NCBI GenBank assembly: GCA_008933995.1
Contig: WARS01000026.1
Coordinates: 3,300,501 to 3,364,500 of the forward strand
DNA length: 64,000 nt
From: Datnioides undecimradiatus
Lineage: Eukaryota > Chordata > Actinopteri > Lobotiformes > Datnioididae
Direction: 5' to 3'
Numbering within the stretch: position 1 is the first letter of the stretch; each line of letters starts with the position of its first letter. The translations under genes and the position numbers were made by a program. The notes below the pieces were generated by a model that saw nothing but the letters and a program-made list of their open reading frames with translations, did no database searches and had not been told where the DNA came from. This document shows positions 1 through 13,127 of the stretch, in pieces.

Positions 1-3000
1 GTCATCACTAGTTTGGTCCTCTAACACCAACATGCACACTCTGAGTGAACTTTTTCAGGATGCCCTACAGATCAAGTCTCCACAGTTCAGAACATCAAAC
101 TTGTTTTAGATTTGTTGCTCTCAATCAACAAATCTTCCTCTTTGCTAGTAGATGAGGGGAAAGTTGATCAGCAGCATTAACTCTTACTTACAGTCATAAA
201 ATAAAGTGTTTAAGGGAAAACAGCATGCACTGTGTGTAAGTGAACCCTGGGGCCCAGTGTTTTACCGCTCTGGATTTTAAAGTCTCGTTACTGGGAGATT
301 ATTAGACTTAATCTAGTAAAGAGGAGCGTGAAGTTCCGATGACCCTGAAGGCCTCTGACAGTCTTTTAAAACAGTAGGGGAATTCATCCAAGTCGGCCAT
401 ATGTTGCCTCCCTCATGCCTCCTCTCTGAGGGGGGAGAGGTGTAGCTAATTCTTAAGTGAAGACCATTCAAACATCACCTGAGGCACTTAGCTGGCAGGT
501 AGTGCCTCGCAGTCAGAGCAGTTTCATATGCTGTGAATGGGCTGGGATGTTGTTGATGGAACACCGGGTCACCCGCGGTGTGGAGGAGGGTGAGCTTTGC
601 CTCAGGGCAGGTGGTGGCTGGATAGCAGTGGAGCAGTGAGGTACAGAGGGTGACCATCATGGGAGCCCTTTGAACTGCAGGCTGCAGGTGGAATGTGCTT
701 AGTCAGCAGGTCACTTTTTTCATCCTGCTTAAGGGGTGAGCCTGGAGAGTCAAGCTAATGCTAATTGTTCTGGATGTAGTGGTCTGTGACTGAGGTTTTA
801 CTAGTCATCATGACCAATCCATTGTCTGTATTCTCCAGCAGCAAACCCAGACCCTCCCTCTTTGATCTGATAAACCAAATGCTTATTACAACCTGGGATT
901 ATATTTAGGAAACTGACTGCATATGATTAAACAAACAGATCTAAAAACAGATTCAAGCTCTGCAGCCAGGATCTGACTCTGCATTTATCAACTTGAGAAT
1001 TAGATATGAGTTCCTGGATTTAAGTACCTCTGATGAGCCTCTGTGGTATCTTTCACCTGACATAGTGCAGGCCCAAGACTAAGGATCTGAAGGAGTTGAG
1101 AGCCTGAGGGGCACAGCTGCTGTTTTTACTGACTGAATAAAACCATGATGTTCTCACAACTGTTTCATTCAATGCAAATGTCAATGCATGTAATTCTCAT
1201 AGAAATAAGCTTTGCAAATCATCACATGAATTACATTCATCACATAAATGATAAATGCACTGTCACTGTGCTTTCAGCTCATTTACTATACAGAACCTCA
1301 CAGTATAGAGTATAATAAGAACAAAAACCAACTTTTGGCTTGTTCCTAGCAGAGGGTATTCTCTAAAACAGTATATTTTTGTTTTAAGGACACATTTATT
1401 CTCTTGCAGCTGCAACTTAAACAAATCTTCTGTTTCTGTTTTGAACAGAAGATGAAAAGAGTGCAAGAAAGATAAGTACAGCTATGGAGGATTGCCCTAT
1501 AATCATGATTATTTGACATTCAATTGTGCAAATGTAATCTTCTGAAATGTGTGCATGGACCATGTTGCTGGTTGGTGTAAGTGCATGCAAGCAGGACTCT
1601 AAAAGAAGAATACCTGAGTAAATGTCTTATAATGGCTGATAATTTACCAAACAAGAAGAACAGTTTGACAAAGATACAATTAAAAACATGGTCCGTAGTT
1701 AGGAGGGGTTTATTGGGTGATGATGAAAGTTCTTTATGAAAAATTAATATCATTATAAAAATAACCCTGTCATTTTAAAATGCTTCTTGCACACTTTCTT
1801 TGGGTGGTGTAGAGGTATAATTATCATATTGTGCACTTCTTTTGTGTTCAGTTAATTGATACTGATATTGTTTTAAAGGAGCGTATAAATTCAGTAACAA
1901 AGGTTGTGATTCCTGAGCAGGACAGCATTTACTTTTCCATCTGCATTATGTGAAACTATTTGAAAAATTCACCAAACATACGCTCACAACCTCAAAGCTA
2001 AATTCCAGCAGAAAGGTGTCATTGAGATGCTGTGATGTCAAACAGCGATGTGTATCCCTGGATACAGTCTGTGCAACTGGAGCCACATGACTCAGGAGAC
2101 TCACTATTCCTTTGGTGGAATCCCTTTGTGTCTCCCCAGACCCAGGGCATCTGACCACAGGGGCTCCAGACCAATGGAGTATTACACACAGACACACCAG
2201 CATACCTCAGCCTCGCCTCTATACCAACAACTGACTGAGAGTAAATACTGACTCGCAGCATACAACTCTGCCCCAAAACAAGGGTGTGATTTGTTAATGG
2301 GGAGTGAGAAGCAGCACTTAGCGGCTATGAGATGTTGAATTTGCATAAGGTGGCTAGACTTCAAAGAGCATGCACACAACGATGCTTATTTCTTTAATTG
2401 TTTTACAGACTGTTTCTACTGTGGTGATGCCATCAACACAAACAGTTATAAACTCTGTCTGACTTTGATGAGAGGGAACGAGTGAAAAGAGGGGCTCCTG
2501 GTGGGTTAACAGAGAGAGGTGTGCGTCGTTGAAGGAATAATTAAACAGATTTAGCTTGATCAACTCAGGACTGCTGGAGCATGTTCTGTATATCTGATGG
2601 TGCTCTGTGCTGCAGCAGCCCTGTCCCCGGCTGTGTGTCACAGTGCTACTCACAGCATACGGATCAAGGCCTTGGCCCCCGTGGTCCCCTGTTAGCCCCC
2701 AGCCAGCCTCCAGGTGGGCGCTGCTAATGAGCCCCAGTCGTAGCTCCAGCGTGGGCCTCTTCTTCCCAGGGTTGGAGGGGGCCATAGAGGGGGCAGAGGG
2801 GGTCTGCTGGCTGGGTCAGCACCAGGCAGGGGGCTGGGGATGGGACAAGGAAGAGAAACACAAGAGGGAGAGCTGAAAATCACACTTTTCAGACCTTATT
2901 AATGGTGAGTTTGTATATGAGTGTGGGAAGATCGAGTGTGAGGGCCATGTAAGTAAAAAGGTTGTGCCACATGGTGCATTATGAAACAGAAGTCCATTTT

Positions 3001-4265
3001 GTGCTCTTTGATCTGTGTTTATTGTAATTGACTGCACAGTAGTCCACTTGTTTCTGTGGTTGGTGAATGGGCCAGGCGGTAGGTTCTCTTTGCCTTTACA
3101 GTGTGAGATATTCCAGAGTAAACAACCCCTCCTTCAGCCGCGATGTGATACACGTGAAAGAGAGCCCAGTGACTAATGGGAGTGTTTGTCTGATGCTGCC
3201 AGCCTCCGCTTTTGTTTCCTGGGCTTTTGATGTGATTGATACATGGTGTTGTCAAAGACACAAATCGTCTCCTCTGCGATGTTTGGCCCAAAATAAAAGT
3301 TAAAGGGAGGGCACGGGCTGTGAAGTGTGTGAATCTCCACATCAGAGGGCAGAGGAAGGGCGGTGGTGTTTAGGGTTTAGAGGCTACTTTGATGATGGGA
3401 TGATGATCAAGGTGACCACAAACATGGAAAACGCCGTAAATCCCTGGCACTTGGTTCAACTATTGTGTAAGCTGGTCGCTGCTGCATTCAGGTGATTTTG
3501 ACAATGACCAACAAACACAAAAGTGATCTTTGTCATTTTACTATCATTAAAAGAATCCCTCAGTCTTGTCTTGCTTGTCTGTGTCCTATATTTTACCTCT
3601 GGCCTTGTGCGGCAAAGTGCTGAGCTCAGCCTCACCAAGAAAACTGTGACATGACTGATGGAGTCAAGGATCAGAACTCCACCAGCATCATGCAAAGTCA
3701 GCATCTCTGGCTGTCAAAGTGGAGGAAAGTGATTTATCTGTGGTTAGTAAGCATTTTGTGTTCTCATGTAAATGGAAAACTGTGTTAGCAGTGAAGAAAA
3801 GAAGTTTTTTAAAACTTGGTTTTAAGAAAAGGCATTAAATCAACGTGATGCTAAGTGAAGTTTAGGAGCTGCTGCATACACTGAAAGCTCCATCACTCCT
3901 ATGTTTTTACCATGCAACAGTTTGGGCCTTCTGAGGATACTCGGGCAGTAGAAGCTCAAGTCTTTATTTGTCAAAACACAACAATAACAGTCATGGTAGT
4001 CATTGCTGACAATAACATGCTATAATGGCTAATATCTAAGAATGTTGTTGAAGTGAAAGAAAACAAAAAATACTCTGCTGCCAGACCATGGAAGGTCTTA
4101 GATGTAAGTATATGTACACTCTCTCTTGTAAAACTATCCCTTGTTAAAGAAATGAAGTGACACCAACAGTGTTGTGTGTGAACAGAGCTGTAAGGACAGC
4201 AGGCCTACTGGACTTAAAACATTTCTTAGCACTTGTCCACATTGCTTTTCATGCTTTTGTTGTTC
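1..4265. other. Intergenic, no gene seen
   Basis: AT-rich single-copy-looking DNA. The many short ORFs show no recognisable protein, no domain and no splice-supported continuation. A less AT-rich stretch around 2590-2860 has a minus-strand ORF without resemblance to a known family. Confidence 0.5.
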
Positions 4266-4323
4266 TATATGTATGTCACTTTGGATAAAAGCATCTGCCA
4301 AATGACATTGTAGAATTGTAGCT
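4266..4323 (+). mobile_element. SINE/L2-type 3' tail fragment, copy A
   Basis: Contains the teleost-wide motif CTTTGGATAAAAGCATCTG followed by CCAAATGACATTGTAG, which closes many fish SINEs and L2-type elements. It shares about 55 bp, with a short internal gap, with the minus-strand fragment at 26793-26845. The 5' limit is unclear, and the family name is not certain. Confidence 0.55.
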
Positions 4324-7300
4324 ATTGACAACAGTGTCTAATTTAGCATTACACTGCTTGAGACAAAATGTAGCTTAACAAAAAAATCTAAATTGATGCA
4401 GTAAAACCAGAGCTATCATCTATCTTACTACATGCGTTAATCAAGCCTACATTACCTTCAATGCAATTTGACCACTAAGAATTTAGATACGTTTGCTAAG
4501 CTAGTTGCCAAGGGCATAGGTTTCATCTCCACAAGGGGGGTGGAGCATCAAACACTATATTTCCTTCTCTCAGATACGTTTTATAAACAAATTTACATTG
4601 GTCATTTTTGGCATCAAATTTATGGTGGAAATATCTGTTTTCGTGTTAACAAAAATGCAAAATGCAGGAAAGGTAAAATATAATGGAATATAAAGCAATA
4701 AATCTCAGCCATTTGTTGTGTCTTACTTACACTACTTATTCTCTTGTAGATTAACATATAAGTTAAGACTATCACATGAATATATAGGTTATATGTGAAC
4801 TCCGAATTATGACATTAAAATGTTCCATGTTGTCAGCAAATCATGTGATACTGTTTTTGTGATATAATTTCTGAACTTTTTTCATTTTATTGCATTTGAT
4901 AGTGCATACTAACACCACTTAGTGGTTTGTTGCATCATTGAGTCTCATTCCAGTGATTCCCACCTGAAATCACTAATTTATCTAGTGTAACAGCCTTCAA
5001 GTAGCCTTGAAAGAGCTGGCTATATATAGACATGAGCAGGGGACAATATAAGTCTTGGAAGCTCGCTCCTTTCTTCACATATTTTTCACTTTTTTTAAAA
5101 TATTCCTCAGCTTATGATAAAATGTTGATAATAAATCCGTCTGTGTCAGTGAAAGTCACACAGTCTGCAGTCCATACTTCTCCACCTGTCACCTCGGTCC
5201 CTCAGAATGTGCAGAAAATAGGCAAAGATTAAGTCTTTTTTTGGCTCTCTAACCTCCTTTTTGAGAGTTTAAAGAGTTGGTTTTACTGGGTCACCATTTT
5301 TGCACGTGTTGGAACTCCTGTGGTGCTGGTCAGTCAGAGTGGAATAGCTTTCCTTCATGGGTTCACACCAGTGCCATAAAAGAGCCTTTGTCGTCCATGA
5401 GAGGGGTCATCTCTCTCCTCCACTGGCCAATAAATGTTCACATTCTCCACCTCTCTTATGATTTTGTTTAGCTCGCAGGCCCCAAACAAAAGTGCAAAGA
5501 CTTGAATTATTCACAAGAAAACGAATAAAGGATTAATTTGCATTGATTTTGCACCTCCACAAAGGAAGTCATTTTTTGTCCAGAAGAACTAGAGAGCAAA
5601 GCACTTCTTCAACCAACAAAATTGAACAAAAAGATCAATGGCATCTTTTAATATGGCTATCAAGTAAGAAAATCTCAAAATTGTTGCTTTGTTAGTTTGT
5701 TAGTTTGAAGGATTTTCCACTTGGTCTGTAGACAGAGACTGATTGTGACTTTTGTGTGGAATTTATGCTTTTCGTCACAAATTGAGAAAACATCAGTCTA
5801 AATTTGAATAATTTGTCCTGTGAAGGTCTGGAGAAGTTCTTTATAAATTAAAACTGACTGAGGAGTCAATATGTTAATGCAGCGACAAATGTGCCTTTTT
5901 CTGCTCTCTGTTCGTCTGTTCTACTTATTCAGCTGCATTCACCACAGCCGGTGAAAAATCTTGTTCTCCTTTTACACATGTTTGGTTTGGCAGAAACGGA
6001 TTAGACACAAGCTCAGTTTAAACCAGAAGAGGGAAAAAAGGTGATTTTCTGCCTGATTTTGCAATCACACTGACATTTGTTATTAATAAAGAAACCTTTT
6101 AATTTTTTTTTGACAGTAACAGGTTTTTACTCAGCCTGTGACAAATAGATACATGAAAACAAAACCATAAAATGTGGGCACAGCATTGATATTCTTGACA
6201 TATTAGCCTCTATCTGCGTCAGTTTGAATTAAATCTTTCAAACCATGGTAAACATTTATTTATTGCACCCTGCATTTTTTGGCTACATGATATGTTTTAC
6301 AAACTATGATCATATTCATTTGATAAAATTAACTGTAAAATATATCATATTTCATGTGTACTGAAAGCCAGCGAGGCAAACAAAGACAAGGAATCAACTG
6401 TAATGGGAAAATATGCATATTGTTGCACTCAAACATCATTTCTTTGACACTAAGTTGATTTTTAGATTTTCTTTGCCCTCCACGTTTGATCTTTTGTCTT
6501 TTCAGTGCCCACCCTCTGTTTTAAATCCAAGAGCCTGTATGCAGAGGGATGAGGGGGTTGCCAGTCCCATGGAGCGAGACCTTGTTCAAGAGTGCCCAAG
6601 AGGGCCATATCTGTCATAGCACATTCCACTGTGGAGCTATGATATGAATGAAGTGCTGTGGTGTGCCCAAGCTGCAAGTGTGGAGCTCAAAGGGCTGCTG
6701 AAATGCTGTAATGTAATTATGTGGACAGTCCCTCAGATCCATTAGCTTGAAATGGTCCCACAGCCCCCATTCAGTCAGTGGGCTGCCATGTCTTCTCTCA
6801 GAGGGGGGCTCTGAAGTCATCTGAAAAGACCTCCTCTGTACTCATTGTGCTCATTGTCTTTGTAAGTCTGTTATTAGTGGGGGAATCAAGTTACGGCACA
6901 CCACTGATGAGAACTTCAGAGATTTTACAGTTATAGGTGGGGGGTATATTCTTGACTGGGCATCTGTGCACATTAATCAAATCAAATCTAAAGAAAAATA
7001 ATTGATTTCAATGTGGGATCAAGCACTTTCCAAACTTTGACTCTTTTAATGACTCCCTCCAATTACTAAAGGTGTTTAAAGTGAATGATTTGGAGTTCTT
7101 CATTAAAGAGTACCTTGTTATAATTCATTTTGTAATTATACATTTAGGTTACCACACTGTTTTTGATCATTTGATTGGTCTTCAACGCTGCATGATTAGT
7201 TATTTTCACTAAGAAAGAAAAGTTCTTGATGTATTAAACAATAACAAACAAAAACATTCTCATTATAATATATCTTTTAATTTGATAACAAATACTTTTA

Positions 7301-8821
7301 GGATTTCTATCTGGGAAAAAAACAACATGGGTAAGATAAATTGATTTTGTATTATTTTAATCCCCACAGAATAACGGTCCCATCTTGTGAAATCTAAACA
7401 ATAAACCTGCATTTATTTCACTTAAAAAGTATTTAACAAGTTGGCCGTGAAAACACTACTCTTATCCAAGTGTCCCAATAACACTGGAGATTGCATTAGC
7501 CATGTAGTTTACAAAACATCCCTCAAACATTTATTTAGGAATCAAATTAAAGGTTCCAGCAATTTTCAAAATTTGATTTAGAGCCTTGTGTTTACCTAAT
7601 CTCTGGCATTCACACAGACACCAGTGGAAATGTCCAAATGCGTCACTGCACAACTTTAAAGGCCTTTCCCATGTATAGCAGTCTAGTGACCCATTCTAAA
7701 TAACCTATATCATTGGGGAACTGTGGTTTATAAAGGAGTCCATTGGGACCTCTGCTGAAAAGGTTTTTTTGGGTGGAAGCCTGGATGAAAAGTGCAAAGA
7801 GGAGGATAAAGAAAAAGTATAGGAGATGTCAGGACGCCTTTGGGAGGAAAACAAACTGCAGAGACCAATGTGAGTTGACTTAATCTGATTAGACTAACCT
7901 CATCAACAGCCCACTTAAAAGGGAGAAGAAAGCCCTGAATCGGGGCGAGAAGCAAGAGAAAAGGGTCTCTCTCTGTTCAGAAAGCCAAAGAGGCTCCGTG
8001 AATACACCACATTGTACTGGACATGCTGGTCTGCAGATGGCAAAATGACAACAAGCCGCTTGAAAAGTGAGGCAAATATAATTGATCTCAGGGTTTTTTT
8101 CTGCAGGTATGAAAACAGCCAAGGGAGTAATGAGATTAAGGAAGAATAAAGTGAAAGTCCATGAAAAATACCACTTTCCCTCACGTTTGTGGTGCAAACA
8201 TGAGGCTTTGAAGCCTTTGAATGAATTCACCCACCCCTGTAATGCCATGAGAAATATTTCTAAATTCATATTAATTTATTCAAATTCTGACCTCTTATAA
8301 AAGTACCCCACAGCCTTGGTAATACATCAAACACAGAATAGTTGAACAAGAAAATAGCTGTTTTAATACCAGCACAATTGACGAGTGTAAAAAAAATTTA
8401 ATACATCTGGCCACTCCCAAATTTAAGAAATCCCTAGCAACAATGCACATAAAATATCTCGTCCTAGCAGGGGAAAATCCTTTCAGATCTTTTGCCAAAG
8501 AGTGTGAGGAATGAGTGCACATTTTCACACAAATAGTTGTTCACACAAATTCTTCAATATTTAGTTTAATTAGTTTCCTTAATGAATCATCAGCAATGTG
8601 TTTTTGGTACTCTGTAAATCCCTGTGCTTAAGGGTAGGAGAGGTGAATGCAGCAGCCACAGGTGTCCTTTCACACAGAGGCTTAGATCTGCTGGTGTTGG
8701 GATTCTGGCTTTACTTGTTTCAGAAACCTCACAGCACCAACTAGTACTAACAGGACCTTTGAAGTCCTGCTGTCATCTCTGATTTGGAAACAAGTGATTG
8801 TACCCTGATCGTCTCTGGATT
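4324..8821. other. Intergenic, no gene seen
   Basis: AT-rich sequence with homopolymer runs. 7730-8270 is slightly richer and has overlapping short ORFs on the minus strand, none of them recognisable. No transposon ends, RNA gene or strong promoter seen. Confidence 0.5.
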
Positions 8822-8829
8822 TGTGTCAC

Positions 8830-9515
8830 CCGTGGTTGGAGGAAGTGCTCAGATCCTTTATTTAAGCAGTAGTTGTAATACTACATTGTGAAAACACTGC
8901 CTTACAAGTAAATGAAAATGAAATGTTACTCAAGTAAAAGTATTATTAGCTATTTGTGCCACTGAGTCCACTAAGGTTATGTCTTCTGTATGTTCTCTCA
9001 GGAAGGTTTGCATAGTAAAACTAAAAACTTTATTGTGATGGGTATTTTATAGGCTTTTTATTTTAGAATGAAAATAAACGAATGTTCCTCCAGACATTTA
9101 AGCTTTGAAGTAGTAGTTAGACCTACATAGTTGTGTAGAAGAAAGTTATACAGAGTAATGATCAAACTTAACAGATAGAATATTAAGACATTCATATAGT
9201 TTAAAACAACAAATGGGGTAAGAGATGCAGGACTCGAGACCATAGTATTTCCAAAATCCATTGCTGCAGAATAGACAATATTTTAATGATAAATTAATAT
9301 GGAAGCTGCATTTTATGTTGCACTGTACTTAACCTGTAAGGTAATGACTGCTGTCAAATATGTGCAGTGCAGTTCAATATTTCCCTCTGAAATTAAATGA
9401 AAAAGATGTGTAAAGTACAAAAACATGGAAACGAAGATACTAAGAGATATTAAGTTGACTATCTCAAATTTGCTTTCATGTACTTGTGAATGTAGGTGGT
9501 TACATTCCACCACAC
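8830..9515. mobile_element. Non-autonomous hAT-like MITE, 686 bp, with 8-bp target duplication
   Basis: The left end (CCGTGGTTGGAGGAAGT) and the right end read in reverse (GTGTGGTGGAATGTAAC) are decayed forms of CAGTGGTGGA-type ends of a very common teleost repeat with runs such as CTCAAGTAAAAGTA. The flanks TGTGTCAC (8822-8829) and TGTGTCCC (9516-9523) match in 7 of 8 bases, the target-duplication size of hAT transposons. There is no transposase ORF. Short ORFs inside it are spurious. Divergence of the ends indicates an old insertion. Confidence 0.75.
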
Positions 9516-9523
9516 TGTGTCCC

Positions 9524-12185
9524 CATAGATTTCCTTTGACACCTGTATTTGAAAGCTTTTTAATGACATTTGTACAACAATGTTTTAGTAGTATCCTGTT
9601 TTGTCACTTTTCTTGTATGTCTCTTTAAAACTGCCACAGTGTGTGAGATGAAGCAGAAGCCACCCAATAGGCATTGTGCACTGCTCAGTGTTGGGGATTC
9701 ATCACAGTAAACACATCTACCAGCACTCGATTGGGGAGTGTGTATAAAGGGATTGTCCAGCCAACACCAGCTAATACAGATATAATTGACTCTCCTTCTG
9801 CATTCTGCACATGGATTTGGTGAAGTGCACAGGCTCATTGTACAACAACAAATTAAGCAGGGCGGCAGTCAAAAGGAGCTGCTGAGCATTCCCCCGGATC
9901 TGGACAACAGACTACTGAACTCTGCTAAATCTGCAAACACAGCTTCTCCCTTCTTTTGGGCCCTTTCATCTCCCCCGGCATCTCCTCCTGCAGACCCCTA
10001 CCTCATAAAGCTAAGTCAAAAAGCAAGTACTTTTGGCTCTTGTGTGGTGAATGTTGATCGTCTCTTAAAAACAGCAGTGATTTCTGTTCTCTACATTCCT
10101 CAGGCCAGCGATGTCGGCATCAGCTTTAATGATGCTCTAATGGCGGAGTCACTCAGAAAGTTTCGTGTTGAAGGGGAATTCCTGTTCTCTTTGTTGTCTG
10201 AGCCTGAGATCTTTGAAATGCAGGAATGAAGAGGGGAATTATTGATGGATAGGGTTTGAAATACCAAGAACTGTCAGACTTGGTCTGACTTCAGATCAGG
10301 TTCCACAGGTGCTGCTCCACCTATACAGAATTATTAAACCAAAATCCCATTAAGTCCACTGCTGCAGGGAGCAGTTGTGTAATCTGTGTGGAGCTCTGTA
10401 GAATTAGATCTGCATCATTTGGGCCGATCCGAAAGCAAATAAAGGCGATGTGAGCCCAAGCACACACAGCTGGCCCTTAAGACTCTGGATCCTGGGTAAA
10501 CAAGTGTCCAGCATGCCTCAGCCCAGCTCACCCATGGGGGGACATGAGCCACTGAACAATGACTGATACTCGACTAGAGACTGGACTGAAGCAGGGCTTA
10601 GCAAAATTTTATTACATTTGGCCTGTTTCAATAGACTACTCCCCAAAAGAGGATCACAGACTTTGTCATCAGTTTTAAGATTACTATGACATCTACGCCT
10701 CCTTAGACTTTGTAATGCTCCCATTGTCGCAGTACACCCACTGATTTAACATGGAAATCTGCTGTTCGCTCTCATAAAGTTTTCATTTGTGTCACGGTTG
10801 CAGATTTATGAAGAACAACTGGCAACTGTTACAACATGGTCTCTGCTATAATGCTGTAAGTATAACTGGTATCAGCAGCTGCAAATGTTACTTTAGATTT
10901 TTCTACAATATAAATGCTTTAGCATGTTGGAGCACACTGACTTTAAATCACACAGACTTCACATCACTGTCATTGTTTTTTATTTAGTTTATAATCCACA
11001 AAAACATTGTGTCAGCTTTTATTTATGTTGCACTTCTCAAATTGTGTTATGTAGGTCTAAATAATTAGTCTTTGGAGATACTGTTATATCTATATTATAT
11101 ATTGTATTCAAAATAATATTGACAAAAATACATACTCTATATTGTTTTTACAGTCCAAAAATTGAAAATTAAGTTACATGCAACATTGCAGTTTGCATGC
11201 ATGTCTCTGTACAGCCGATCTTTGTGTTAGTAATTTAGTTGTTTTTATTGTTGTTTTGTGTGTGTGTGTGTGCGTGCGTGCGTGTGTGTGTAGTGTGGAC
11301 ACAGATGTGCCACCTTGCGGTAATCTATGGACAGTGTACAACAATGAAAAGCCGAAAATGTTCCCCTTTGCTACAGAAACTTCATATCTCTTTGTTCCTT
11401 TCTTATGTTTATATGCAACAGGAAACAACAAAAACTAGGAAAGTCACACTGAAAATGTCTGAACATTAAGTGAAGTGAATTTTTATTTTGAATTATTTAC
11501 ACAACACAAAATAATCATTACATCCCAAAAAACATGCATAAACAATAACTTAGTCACAGCTGATGTTGATATTGTATTAGACATGAAGGTGTCGTTGATA
11601 TTACTTTATATATGTCTAACCATTAACTGCATGTGATGGTTTTCTTTGTTAAATACTGAGATCAATGGTGTTAGGTTGGTCAACTTGTACAAGTCATTCG
11701 CTAGATGGTGCTCTTCTCCTTAAAACATAGTCACACTTTTTTTCAAACCCACGCACACAAATCTAGTGGAAAGGACGAGTCGACAATCAAATGTCAAGGG
11801 AAAGATCTGTTCTAATGGTTTAACATGCATCCAAAACGTTTTATGTACATATATGTACACACCGTGCGATGCGCAGGAAAGTCTCGTTATTATGTGGGAC
11901 TTACTTATTTTAAGTCTACTTTTATCTACCTTAAAACTGGTGTGATTTTCTAAAAAAAAAAACAACAAAAAACACTGATAATGATTTTATGTAACTGAGC
12001 TACATGCTGACTAAACTGTCGTCTCTATTGAGATCCCGAAGCCTATTTCTCTAAGGCGGCCTAAATCCACTACAACGTAGGGATTCACCTCTTTTCTACT
12101 CTCTTCTAGTTAATTTTAATGTTTCCTGATTCTCATGCAGACTTGATATTATAGTCTGTGCTCCTTGGTCTCCAGGCTATAATCT
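9524..12185. other. Intergenic upstream of her9, no gene seen
   Basis: Holds a 147-codon ORF (9786-10229) without any recognisable domain, judged random, and a compound TG microsatellite. The part from 11480 to 12180 is AT-rich. No promoter or exon is supported. Confidence 0.45.
11257..11291. repeat. Compound (TG)n/(CGTG)n microsatellite
   Basis: Alternating purine-pyrimidine tract with CGTG interruptions. It produces the short CVCVCV-type spurious ORFs on both strands. Confidence 0.95.
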
Positions 12186-12440
12186 TCAAGTTTTGGCACG
12201 TGCTCCGCGTAGACCGGAGAAGACTTTGTGGGAATGGCACGCGGACAGATGTGGCCCCCCTCTTTCCTCCTTCTTTTCCCCTTTGAGCGGCTCCCGCGCC
12301 GGGATGATTGACACAGAGCTGTTACCCCGGCGAATCAGAGTGCACCCTGCTTTATTTGCATAAAGTGGCCGCACGCCATTGGCTTGGTGCGTGCTACTGC
12401 AAACCGCCTCGCGTGCCATTACAGATGTCTTCTCCTTGGA
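12186..12440. promoter_or_regulatory. Candidate upstream enhancer of her9 (Notch/Hes/Pbx/POU motif cluster)
   Basis: GC-richer block about 1 kb upstream of the TATA box, flanked by AT-rich sequence. In order it has GGCACGTGCT with a CACGTG core (12197-12202), Su(H) TGTGGGAA (12227-12234), GGCACGCG class C hairy site (12236-12243), TGATTGACA Pbx/Meis-type motif (12305-12313), octamer ATTTGCAT (12354-12361) and an inverted CCAAT soon after. Mixed activator and repressor sites suggest a feedback module. It has no coding potential I can defend: the overlapping ORFs look like nothing known. Enhancer activity is inferred. Confidence 0.55.
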
Positions 12441-13060
12441 GGCTCAAGAGCAGTCTTAAAAATAGACAAAATGTTCATTCGTTTTTAAGTAAGGTCAGGA
12501 AAATGTTATTGCTTTAAATAAATACGCAATACACAAACATTTTTGTGATTAACCGCAGCGGGCATTTCCCACTCTGTTGTGTTAATGTTAATGTTTAGAG
12601 AAAAAATATAGCCTAAAAAATACTGGTTTATATTTTTTGTATTTGTTTATACTTGGCAGTTATAAAGCATTAAACACACGCTACACAAAAATAATCAGCG
12701 GACCACGTCTCTTATCAGAAGCACGAACCCATTTGCAGACAGAAAAAAACAACATTGTAATTTGCTAGAATAAACACATTTTTCTGTAGCTCTTCCAGTA
12801 AATTACACACGCTACAAAGGTGGGCTACTGCCTGCACCGTATAAGACTTTGTCAATACACACTCTTCACTCTTCCCGTACACACACACGCGGAGCTGTAT
12901 AACATTTTTGACGAGCACGGAGCAAAGTTGGAAGCAAACATCCAGCGCATTCCCCTCCCTTATCACATCACAGCCCGGCCAGGCCGCCGCAGCTCGCTCC
13001 GCTTTGTTGTTTGTCCCTGCAGGGCTGATTGAGCAGCGCGTGACTGACGGCCCGCGGGGG
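12441..13060. other. her9 proximal upstream region, AT-rich then GC-rich
   Basis: 12441-12760 is AT-rich with one inverted GTGGGAA core at 12566-12572. 12840-13060 becomes CpG-rich toward the promoter. No gene is seen. Confidence 0.5.
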
Positions 13061-13066
13061 TGTTGT

Positions 13067-13117
13067 CCAATCAGCGGTCTGCCCCGCGCCCAATGGGTGA
13101 GTCCTCGCTGCTATTGG
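13067..13117 (+). promoter_or_regulatory. Three CCAAT (NF-Y-type) boxes upstream of the her9 SPS
   Basis: CCAAT at 13067-13071 and 13090-13094, and an inverted ATTGG at 13113-13117, spaced about 20 bp apart in GC-rich sequence just before the SPS. The spacing suits cooperative NF-Y binding. Identity of the binding factor is inferred from the motif only. Confidence 0.7.
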
Positions 13118-13127
13118 CTGAAGCGAG

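Noticed and set aside
2354-2785. 143-codon minus-strand ORF
   Set aside because: No recognisable motif; overlapping ORFs on both strands reflect GC-richer composition.
9786-10229. 147-codon plus-strand ORF
   Set aside because: No domain, no promoter or exon support; length is within chance for a 64-kb window.
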